DNA of 17,653 nt, taken from NCBI GenBank assembly GCA_965658025.1, contig CBFHQL010000028.1:1-17653 (forward strand). Reading direction: 5' to 3'. Each line of letters opens with the position of its first letter. Position 1 is the first letter of the stretch. Under the pieces are notes generated by a model, which saw only the letters and a program-made list of their open reading frames with translations, did not search any database and was not told the DNA's origin. The position numbers and the translations under genes were made by a program. Below are positions 1 to 5,519 of this stretch, in pieces. Source of the DNA: UBA3537 sp965658025. Its GTDB lineage: Bacteria > Bacteroidota > Bacteroidia > Flavobacteriales > Flavobacteriaceae.

Positions 1-66
1 AATGAAGAACTTTACGAGATGAAACTCAGAGCTGCTGAGATTTCAGCTCACCCAGAGCGTTTTTAA
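1..66 (+). CDS. C-terminal end of an unidentified protein (5' truncated)
   Basis: The first 22 codons of the window are open in frame 1 and end in TAA at 64-66. They encode the last 21 residues of a protein that begins outside the window (ending ...AEISAHPERF). The tail is charged and probably helical, but it is too short to assign to a family. It lies about 95 bases upstream of the next gene, with a promoter-like element between, so it is probably a separate transcription unit. That it is coding at all is inferred from the open frame and Flavobacteriaceae-like codon use. Confidence 0.5.
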   Translation, partial: NEELYEMKLRAAEISAHPERF

Positions 67-110
67 TCTGTTAAAGAAAAATTAAAAATGTTAATATTTG
101 TTTAATTGTA

Positions 111-141
111 ACTGCTAATGGAATAACATTAAGTAAGTTTG
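111..141 (+). promoter_or_regulatory. Predicted promoter for the photolyase gene cluster
   Basis: TAAGTTTG at 134-141 matches the Bacteroidota -7 consensus TAnnTTTG exactly. A -33 element is weak: ACTG at 111-114 is at the right distance (19 bases), while a better TTG at 106-108 is too far (25 bases). Transcription would start near 147-150, about 12-15 bases before the TTG start at 162. It is the only consensus -7 element noticed ahead of the ten-gene cluster. Confidence 0.5.
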
Positions 142-161
142 ATTAAACAAATTCATTTACA

Positions 162-587
162 TTGGTTCTAGATACAACACATTACAACAAAGAGCATAAA
201 TTACTTATTGATGAGTTTGTAGGCCAATCATACAGTTTTTGGGAAGCACTCAAGCGTGGAGGTGTTGGGTCAAAGCGTATGATCGTCGATCAGTTGAGTC
301 CGAATTTAAGTTATATCTCCAATAGTGTTTCAGACATTAATTACGCGAATATTGAGCTTAGAAAAAAGGGCGTTTTGATTCACATCACAAAGGGATTAAA
401 GAATTTTACTTGGGCTATCCCCTTTTATCAGTTGGTTTTTTATAAAACAAATTTTACGAGTATTCATGCTCAAGGTAAATTTATTCACTTCAAAAACTCA
501 AAAACCTTTAAGGAAAATAAAACCTTTTTTAAAAATCTAATGCAGGAAAAAATTGATTTCGATCAGCAATATATTTTACCACAATAA
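162..587 (+). CDS. Uncharacterised 141-aa protein, first gene of the photolyase cluster
   Basis: I cannot name a family with certainty. The frame is open from 147 and has no ATG near its beginning; TTG at 162 is the only plausible start, just after a predicted promoter, so the start is provisional. The first ~55 residues are hydrophilic and helical. Residues ~60-125 alternate short hydrophobic strands with charged turns (ANIELRKKG, FTWAIPFYQLVFYKT, SIHAQGKFIHF) and end in a helix, a pattern that recalls bacterial PH-like or small beta-barrel domains. There is no signal peptide or membrane segment, so it should be cytoplasmic. Its stop overlaps the start of the DUF2805 gene by one base (TAATG), which suggests translational coupling and a shared role. 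Function unknown. Confidence 0.8.
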   Translation: MVLDTTHYNKEHKLLIDEFVGQSYSFWEALKRGGVGSKRMIVDQLSPNLSYISNSVSDINYANIELRKKGVLIHITKGLKNFTWAIPFYQLVFYKTNFTSIHAQGKFIHFKNSKTFKENKTFFKNLMQEKIDFDQQYILPQ

Positions 588-859
588 TGAAACTCAAACC
601 AGTAGAAATAGATAGAATTATAGAGATGGCATGGGAAGACCGTACCACTTTTGACGCCATCAAATTTCAATTTGGATTGACAGAACAACAAGTAATTGAA
701 CTAATGCGTAACCAAATGAAGCCAAAAAGTTTTAGACATTGGCGCGCAAGAGTCCAAGGAAGAAAAACAAAACATCAGAAATTGCGCAGTTTTGAATCTG
801 GTCGATTCAAATGCAATAGACAAAGAGCAATTTCAAATAATAAAATTTCAAAACGATAA
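587..859 (+). CDS. DUF2805 / TIGR03643 family protein
   Basis: This 90-residue protein matches my recollection of TIGR03643 (DUF2805), a family of about 90-residue proteins from mostly marine bacteria with conserved Trp and Met. Visible signature: the N-terminal helix with MAWEDRTTFDAI (residues ~14-25), then FGLTEQQVIELMR, then the motif FRHWRARVQGRKTKH (residues ~49-63), followed by a basic tail rich in Lys, Arg and Asn. The first two-thirds look like a small helix-turn-helix fold and the tail could contact nucleic acid, but that is inference; no function is established that I know of. It starts inside the stop codon of the preceding gene and ends six bases before folE, so it is part of the same transcript. 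Confidence 0.88.
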   Translation: MKLKPVEIDRIIEMAWEDRTTFDAIKFQFGLTEQQVIELMRNQMKPKSFRHWRARVQGRKTKHQKLRSFESGRFKCNRQRAISNNKISKR

Positions 860-865
860 ATATTC

Positions 866-1549
866 ATGAATACAAACACCACAAAAACAAAACGCCTCAA
901 TGGTTTTTCTCACTACGACATTGGTGATGACCACCTTTATACTGGCCTGGAAACCCCAATAAAAAAAGATGCTTTTTTGTTGAGTGACGAAGAAAAAAAG
1001 AAAAAAATATCCATTCTATTTGAAGAAATTATGAATGTGATGGGATTAGACCTTGAAGATGATTCATTGAAAGGTACTCCTGATCGCGTTGCTAAAATGT
1101 ATATTGATGAAATTTTTTCTGGATTAAATCCAAAAAACAAACCAAACATAGCACTGTTTGACAACAAGTACCAGTACAACCAAATGCTGGTAGAAAAAAA
1201 CATAACCTTTTACTCTAATTGTGAGCATCATTTTGTTCCGATTATTGGGAAGGCACACGTCGCTTATATATCATCTGGAAAAGTGATTGGTTTATCGAAA
1301 CTTAACAGGATTGTTCAATACTATTCGAAACGCCCTCAAGTACAAGAACGACTGACCAATCAAATTGGGGAAGAATTAAAGACAATATTGGGGACCAATG
1401 ATGTTGCTGTCATCATAGATGCAAAACATCTTTGTGTTTCGTCCAGGGGAATAAAAGATGAAACCTCTGCTACAGTCACTGCTTTTTATAGCGGTGCGTT
1501 CAATAGCTCAGCCAAAATCGCAGAGCTCAATAATTACATAAAATCATAA
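866..1549 (+). CDS. folE: GTP cyclohydrolase I
   Basis: It converts GTP to 7,8-dihydroneopterin triphosphate, the first step of tetrahydrofolate and pterin synthesis, in the cytoplasm. At 227 residues it has normal family length. Visible motifs: GTPDRVAKMY (residues 70-79), the zinc-site NCEHHF (Cys119 and the following His pair), the substrate-binding stretch IGLSKLNRIVQ (141-151) with RPQVQERLT (156-164), and KHLCVSSRG (187-195) giving the third zinc ligand, Cys190. All catalytic residues I can check are present. The first ~40 residues are a polar, Lys-rich extension. Its place in a photolyase cluster suggests that it provides pterin for the methenyl-tetrahydrofolate antenna of the photolyase encoded downstream, though it may also be the housekeeping enzyme of folate synthesis. 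Confidence 0.97.
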   Translation: MNTNTTKTKRLNGFSHYDIGDDHLYTGLETPIKKDAFLLSDEEKKKKISILFEEIMNVMGLDLEDDSLKGTPDRVAKMYIDEIFSGLNPKNKPNIALFDNKYQYNQMLVEKNITFYSNCEHHFVPIIGKAHVAYISSGKVIGLSKLNRIVQYYSKRPQVQERLTNQIGEELKTILGTNDVAVIIDAKHLCVSSRGIKDETSATVTAFYSGAFNSSAKIAELNNYIKS

Positions 1550-1550
1550 G

Positions 1551-1775
1551 ATGAGTGCAGTAAAAGAAGGACATGAATTTTTAAAAAAAGATTTAAAATT
1601 CAAAAATACAAGCGAACGGATTGAGGCCTCAAGAGAAGTCAAAGCTTTGATTTTGGGGATCAATGAGATTTACAAAACAAGCAAGGATCAAAAATTGATG
1701 GACTTGATGAAAGACCTCACCGTCATAAAACAAAAAATCGAAAAACGTTTAAAAGGAAGACCATTAACATCATGA
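1551..1775 (+). CDS. Uncharacterised 74-aa helical protein
   Basis: A small, highly charged (Lys/Glu-rich) protein with no Cys, Trp or membrane segment, which should fold as two or three amphipathic helices (KLMDLMKDLTVIKQKIEKR, residues ~48-66, has a heptad-like pattern). I recognise no domain. It is very probably real: it begins one base after the folE stop, and its own stop overlaps the next gene as ATGA (1772-1775), the packing expected of co-translated genes. It could be an adaptor or a subunit of a neighbour, but the sequence does not say which. Confidence 0.78.
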   Translation: MSAVKEGHEFLKKDLKFKNTSERIEASREVKALILGINEIYKTSKDQKLMDLMKDLTVIKQKIEKRLKGRPLTS

Positions 1776-2455
1776 AAACAATCATTATTGTTGGCGGAAG
1801 TAAAGGGATTGGTAAAGCGACTGTTGAAGCCTTATTGGGCACACACAAGGTCATCAACATCAGCAGGACACCTCCAGAAATCACACATGAACATCTGACC
1901 CATTACAATTGCGATGTCCTTACGGACGATTTACCAACTGTAGACGTTGCAGATGGGCTTATTTATTGTCCAGGTAGCATCAATTTAAAACCATTTAAAA
2001 GGTTAAGTTTGGAGGATTTCAGAACAGATTTCGAAATCAACGTCATCGGCGCCATAAAGTCTATTCAGGCCTATACTCCTGCTCTTTTGCAATCAGAGTC
2101 GGGATCTATAGTTTTGTTCAGCACAGTAGCCACGGCTATGGGAATGCCATTTCATGCCAGTATATCTACCGCAAAATCTGCAGTAGAAGGGCTAATGAAA
2201 TCCGTGGCAGCAGACTTAGCCCCTAAAGTAAGGGTCAATGCCATTGCACCCACCATTACACAAACAGATTTGGCCGCAAAACTATTACGCAACGAACGCA
2301 TGGTAGAAAATACAATTCAGAGACACCCATTAAAAAAGTTTTTAGACCCAACCGAAGTTGCGGCAATGGCTCAGTATTTAATTTCTGATGCTGCCAAATC
2401 CATTTCTGGTCAAGTATTTAAATTAGACTGTGGGATTGTTTCATTAAAAGTTTAA
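1772..2455 (+). CDS. SDR-fold protein lacking the catalytic tyrosine
   Basis: A 227-residue classical short-chain dehydrogenase/reductase fold. The nucleotide-binding motif GGSKGIG is at residues 8-14, the structural NVIG motif at 90-93, and NAIAP (156-160) follows the active site as usual. The core YxxxK motif is altered: Lys135 is present, but the residue four before it is Ile131 (codon ATA, 2162-2164), giving SISTAK where Tyr is normal. The catalytic Ser region reads FSTVA, with Ser117 or Thr118 near the expected place. From memory, relatives with an HAS(V/I) motif before the lysine form a subfamily, so this looks like a family trait rather than a recent mutation. It may bind NAD(P) without ordinary reductase activity, or use another general acid. 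It overlaps the previous gene by four bases and lies one base from the next. Confidence 0.92.
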   Translation: MKTIIIVGGSKGIGKATVEALLGTHKVINISRTPPEITHEHLTHYNCDVLTDDLPTVDVADGLIYCPGSINLKPFKRLSLEDFRTDFEINVIGAIKSIQAYTPALLQSESGSIVLFSTVATAMGMPFHASISTAKSAVEGLMKSVAADLAPKVRVNAIAPTITQTDLAAKLLRNERMVENTIQRHPLKKFLDPTEVAAMAQYLISDAAKSISGQVFKLDCGIVSLKV

Positions 2456-2456
2456 C

Positions 2457-3005
2457 ATGAAAAAATTAAAACTATTTGTACTAATCTCAGTTTTTTTAAA
2501 CTTTAATTATGCAGCAGCACAATACAACAAAACAATGAATATTTACGATATAGACATTAATGCATTAGATGGTACACCGATAGACTTGTCCGTTTACAAA
2601 GGCAAATACATCATGTTTGTGAATGTAGCTTCCGAATGTGGGTTCACCAATCAGTACCAGGGGCTTCAGAAACTTTATGATACTTACAAAGAAGATTTAA
2701 TGGTGATTGGAGTTCCATGCAATCAGTTTGGGCAACAAGAGCCAGGAACATCAAATCAGATTGAAACGTTTTGTAAGAAAAATTATGGTGTTACCTTTCT
2801 GATGACCGAGAAAATTAAAGTCAAAGGAAAAGAAAAACACCCATTGTATGAATGGCTTACGGACAAAAAATTGAATGGAAAAAGTAATACGTCGGTAAAA
2901 TGGAATTTTCAAAAATATATAATAGGACGTGATGGAGAATTTATTGATTACTTCTATTCGATGACCAAACCAATGAGTAGTAAAATCACAAAATTAATTC
3001 AATAG
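2457..3005 (+). CDS. Exported glutathione peroxidase-family thiol peroxidase
   Basis: It reduces hydrogen peroxide or organic hydroperoxides. The non-selenium peroxidatic Cys61 lies in NVASECGFT, followed by VPCNQFGQQEPG (residues 86-97, with the catalytic Gln) and VKWNFQKY (147-154, catalytic Trp and Asn). Cys106 in FCKKNYGV sits where two-Cys, thioredoxin-dependent members carry the resolving cysteine, so thioredoxin-like reductants are more likely than glutathione. Residues 1-21 form a signal peptide (basic MKKLK, hydrophobic core, AAAQ cleavage region), suggesting export to the periplasm. An internal Met27 could give a cytosolic form, but the closer spacing to the preceding gene (one base) supports the long start. 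In this cluster it would suit detoxification of light-generated peroxides. Confidence 0.95.
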   Translation: MKKLKLFVLISVFLNFNYAAAQYNKTMNIYDIDINALDGTPIDLSVYKGKYIMFVNVASECGFTNQYQGLQKLYDTYKEDLMVIGVPCNQFGQQEPGTSNQIETFCKKNYGVTFLMTEKIKVKGKEKHPLYEWLTDKKLNGKSNTSVKWNFQKYIIGRDGEFIDYFYSMTKPMSSKITKLIQ

Positions 3006-3007
3006 CT

Positions 3008-3175
3008 ATGTTTGGATTATTTAAACGCAAAACAGAAGAACAAAAATTACAGGATCGCTACAAAAAACTCATGGCAGAATGGCACGAACTGTCGTCTGTT
3101 GATCGCTCTGCAAGCGATGCAAAATATGCGGAAGCACAAAAAGTATTGGAAGAACTCGACGAATTAAACGCGTAA
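3008..3175 (+). CDS. Lacal_2735-type small protein (55 aa)
   Basis: An intact 55-residue ORF beginning MFGLFKRKTEEQ and ending EELDELNA, too short for many gene finders. The short aromatic N-terminus followed by two charged helices with SSVDRSASDAKYAEA (residues ~29-43) between them matches the small Flavobacteriaceae family named Lacal_2735 after the Lacinutrix protein, as I remember it. Its function is unknown. It starts two bases after the peroxidase stop, and its stop is directly followed by the TspO ATG at 3176, so all three are surely co-transcribed. The amphipathic MFGLF start could touch the membrane; that is a guess. Confidence 0.85.
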   Translation: MFGLFKRKTEEQKLQDRYKKLMAEWHELSSVDRSASDAKYAEAQKVLEELDELNA

Positions 3176-3637
3176 ATGAAATTTACAGCAACATCAATTG
3201 TGTTTTTAGTGCTAAATTTTGGTGCACTTGCTCTTGGTACATTACTTATGAACAATGGACCAGAGTCTCTGTGGTATAATACATTAAACCAAGCACCATG
3301 GACACCGCCAGGATGGGTTTTTGGCGCGGCATGGACCTGTGTGATGATCTTTTTTTCTGTGTTCATGACATTCCTTATACAACATGAAAATCTAAAAAAA
3401 GTTGTAGCCCTTTTTGTCATTCAATTCGTGCTTAATGTGTCCTGGAATTATGTATTCTTTAATCAGCACCTTACTGCATTAGGGCTTATCAATATCCTTT
3501 TGCTCACTATCCTAACATTCTATTTTTTATTTGCCTTTAAATCTCCCCTAAACCACAATCGGTTTTTTGTACTTCCCTACTGTCTATGGCTTTTAGTAGC
3601 CACATCGCTCAACACTTATATTGTACTTTATAACTAA
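3176..3637 (+). CDS. tspO: TspO/MBR family tetrapyrrole-binding membrane protein
   Basis: A 153-residue integral membrane protein with about five transmembrane helices, as in the TspO/MBR (peripheral benzodiazepine receptor) family. Family signatures: WYNTL (residues 33-37) and PWTPPGWVFGAAW (41-53) after helix 1, the NVSWNYVFF segment (87-95) and PYCLWLL...TSLN (134-146) in the last helix. These include the aromatic residues lining the porphyrin pocket. Bacterial TspO proteins bind or degrade porphyrins and tune light- and oxygen-dependent responses, which fits a photolyase cluster. It begins directly at the end of the Lacal_2735 gene. The gene is intact; whether it acts as sensor, enzyme or scavenger cannot be told from sequence. 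Confidence 0.95.
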   Translation: MKFTATSIVFLVLNFGALALGTLLMNNGPESLWYNTLNQAPWTPPGWVFGAAWTCVMIFFSVFMTFLIQHENLKKVVALFVIQFVLNVSWNYVFFNQHLTALGLINILLLTILTFYFLFAFKSPLNHNRFFVLPYCLWLLVATSLNTYIVLYN

Positions 3638-3648
3638 ATGAAACCGAC

Positions 3649-3695
3649 ATGTTAAAATAATTATTAACACACTGCGGAATGATTATTTTAAACAT
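3649..3695. repeat. AT-rich inverted repeat after tspO
   Basis: TTAAAATAAT at 3652-3661 pairs perfectly with ATTATTTTAA at 3682-3691, with further near-matching bases outside (ATG at 3649-3651 against CAT at 3693-3695 after a one-base bulge) and a loop of about 20 bases. It starts 12 bases after the tspO stop, in the only sizeable gap of the cluster (3638-3738). No T-run follows on either strand, so it is not a standard intrinsic terminator. It may stabilise the 3' end of the upstream mRNA, act as an RNA processing site, or bind a protein. Confidence 0.55.
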
Positions 3696-3699
3696 CAAA

Positions 3700-3713
3700 G
3701 GTTACATGTGACC
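3700..3713. promoter_or_regulatory. Near-palindrome, candidate operator upstream of SRPBCC-photolyase genes
   Basis: GGTTACATGTGACC is a 14-base inverted repeat with six of seven pairs matched and no spacer, which favours a protein-binding site over an RNA hairpin. It ends 25 bases before the ATG at 3739. A second copy of its core, ACATGT, occurs at 3647-3652. There is no consensus TAnnTTTG element in this gap, so any promoter here would be atypical or controlled by another sigma factor. The operator role is inferred from symmetry and position only. Confidence 0.35.
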
Positions 3714-3738
3714 ATCGAAAAACAATAAATATAAACAC

Positions 3739-4206
3739 ATGAAACTATATACATTACACACCAAACAGAATCTACCGATTTCTGTAGACGAAGCTTGGAC
3801 ATTCTTGTCCAGTCCAGAAAATTTAAAAACCATTACACCTGATTATATGGGCTTTCATATTCTTTCTGGTGCCGATCGTGAAATGTTTCCAGGACAAATA
3901 ATTCAATATATTGTCACCCCTGTATTGGGCATTAAAACAAAATGGGTAACTGAAATAACCCATGTAAAAGACAAATCATACTTTGTGGATGAGCAACGCT
4001 TTGGTCCTTATGCTTTATGGCACCACAAACACTTTATACGTCCAATAGAGGGCGGTGTAGAAATGGAGGACATTGTAGACTACAAACTCCCTTTTGGTTG
4101 GATAGGCCAATTGGCGCACCCAATTTTAGTGAAACCAAAATTGAAAGAGATATTTGATTACCGTCAAAAAAAACTAATTGAACTTTTTGGCCCCTTCCCA
4201 TCATGA
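3739..4206 (+). CDS. SRPBCC (START/Bet v 1-like) ligand-binding protein
   Basis: A 155-residue single-domain protein of the SRPBCC superfamily, recognised by the N-terminal pattern LPISVDEAWTFLSSPENLKTITP (residues ~12-34 in total) typical of this helix-grip fold, then alternating strands and a long C-terminal helix ending near LFGPFPS. Members bind hydrophobic ligands in a deep cavity; no catalytic residues are expected and the ligand is unknown. It has no signal peptide, so it is cytoplasmic. Its stop overlaps the photolyase start as ATGA at 4203-4206, strong evidence of coupled expression, and such proteins commonly accompany photolyase genes in this group. It opens a possible second transcript after the 101-base gap at 3638-3738. 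Confidence 0.9.
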   Translation: MKLYTLHTKQNLPISVDEAWTFLSSPENLKTITPDYMGFHILSGADREMFPGQIIQYIVTPVLGIKTKWVTEITHVKDKSYFVDEQRFGPYALWHHKHFIRPIEGGVEMEDIVDYKLPFGWIGQLAHPILVKPKLKEIFDYRQKKLIELFGPFPS

Positions 4207-5504
4207 ATCCAACAGCACTATTTTGGTTCAGACGTGACTTGCGCCTAAAGGATGTTCATGGACTGTTTAAAGCGTTACAACAGCACGAAAGTGTGCTTCT
4301 TATTTTTATATTTGATCCTGAAATTTTAGACCAGCTCCCCAAAGATGATGCACGTGTAGATTTCATTTTCAACCAATTAAAAACACTCAACAAAACACTA
4401 GAAAAATACACTACTGCCATAAACACCTATTATGGTAATCCAAAAGAAGTGCTTGAAACGCTTACTAAAAAGTATCCCATAAAAGCAGTTTATACTAATC
4501 ATGACTATGAACCCTACGCCATCAAAAGAGATGCTGAAATTGATGTGTTTCTGAAAACCCAAAACATTACATTCAACACATATAAAGATCAAGTGATTTT
4601 TGAAAAAAATGAAATCACAAAAGACGATGGATTACCTTACAAAGTATACACCCCCTATTCTAAAAAATGGCTAAGTTGTTTTGAACAAAAACACATGAAA
4701 CCCTATCCTTCCGAAAAACACCTAAACCATTGTGCGAAAATCAAAAATCCAAATTGGGTAACATTAAACGAAATGGGGTTTACACCTTCAAAAATTAAAA
4801 TTAGCCCCTATAGAGTTGATGATGATTTAATTGATTTTTACGAAGAAAAAAGAAATACCCCTTCTGTTGCAGGAACATCGAGACTTGGACCTCATTTGCG
4901 TTTTGGTACAATCAGCATTAGAACTATTGTGGCAAAAGCAAAAAAAAGTGCAAATATCACTTTTTTAAAAGAACTGATTTGGCGTGAATTTTTTATGCAA
5001 ATTTTATGGCATTTTCCGCATACTGTTTCGAAAAGTTTCAAGCCACAATACGAAGACATTCCATGGCGAAATAATAAAGAAGAATTTGAAAAATGGTGCC
5101 GTGGAGAGACGGGCTACCCTCTTGTTGATGCTGGTATGCGCGAATTGAACCAAACGGGGTTTATGCACAATAGGGTGCGTATGCTTGTGGGAAGTTTTTT
5201 GTGCAAACATCTTCTTATAGATTGGCGTTGGGGTGAGGCCTATTTTGCCGAAAAACTACACGATTTTGAGTTGTCTAGTAATGTAAGTAATTGGCAATGG
5301 GTTGCTGGTTGTGGTGTTGATGCCGCTCCTTATTTTAGGATTTTTAATCCGACAACTCAAATTACAAAATTTGACAAAAATCACGACTACATCAAAAAAT
5401 GGGTGCCTGAATATCAAGAATTTTCATATCCCAAACCTATTGTAGATCATAAGTTTGCTCGTGAACGTTGCTTAGAAACCTATAAAAAAGCGTTGAACAG
5501 ATAA
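4203..5504 (+). CDS. phrB: Deoxyribodipyrimidine photolyase (class I-type CPD photolyase)
   Basis: It repairs UV-induced cyclobutane pyrimidine dimers using blue light and FAD. The N-terminal antenna-binding Rossmann domain begins LFWFRRDLRL (residues 6-15); the helical FAD domain covers ~220-433. By alignment in my head with the E. coli enzyme, the dimer-binding Glu and Trp are Glu257 and Trp260 (ELIWREFF). The electron-transfer Trp triad is complete: Trp288, Trp341 and Trp364. Asn360 takes the place of the flavin-contacting Asn, as in true photolyases rather than cryptochromes. TGYPLVDAGMR (303-313) and APYFRIFNP (375-383) are further signatures. No iron-sulfur cysteine set is visible, so it is not an FeS-BCP type. 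Length (433) is usual. The antenna is likely a folate, consistent with folE in the cluster, but this is not proved. It overlaps the preceding gene by four bases. Confidence 0.95.
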   Translation: MNPTALFWFRRDLRLKDVHGLFKALQQHESVLLIFIFDPEILDQLPKDDARVDFIFNQLKTLNKTLEKYTTAINTYYGNPKEVLETLTKKYPIKAVYTNHDYEPYAIKRDAEIDVFLKTQNITFNTYKDQVIFEKNEITKDDGLPYKVYTPYSKKWLSCFEQKHMKPYPSEKHLNHCAKIKNPNWVTLNEMGFTPSKIKISPYRVDDDLIDFYEEKRNTPSVAGTSRLGPHLRFGTISIRTIVAKAKKSANITFLKELIWREFFMQILWHFPHTVSKSFKPQYEDIPWRNNKEEFEKWCRGETGYPLVDAGMRELNQTGFMHNRVRMLVGSFLCKHLLIDWRWGEAYFAEKLHDFELSSNVSNWQWVAGCGVDAAPYFRIFNPTTQITKFDKNHDYIKKWVPEYQEFSYPKPIVDHKFARERCLETYKKALNR

Positions 5505-5519
5505 TTTAGGACGCAGCAA

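Noticed and set aside
937..1203. 88-aa minus-strand open frame inside folE
   Set aside because: It lies in the shadow of a clearly real folE, is Ser/Phe-rich in the way antisense frames of AT-rich genes are, and has no promoter or domain.
3058..3420. 120-aa minus-strand frame over the Lacal_2735 and tspO genes
   Set aside because: It is antisense to two well-supported genes and shows no domain.
3649..3695. Inverted repeat after tspO as an intrinsic terminator
   Set aside because: The stem is AT-only, the loop is about 20 bases and there is no T-run on either strand.
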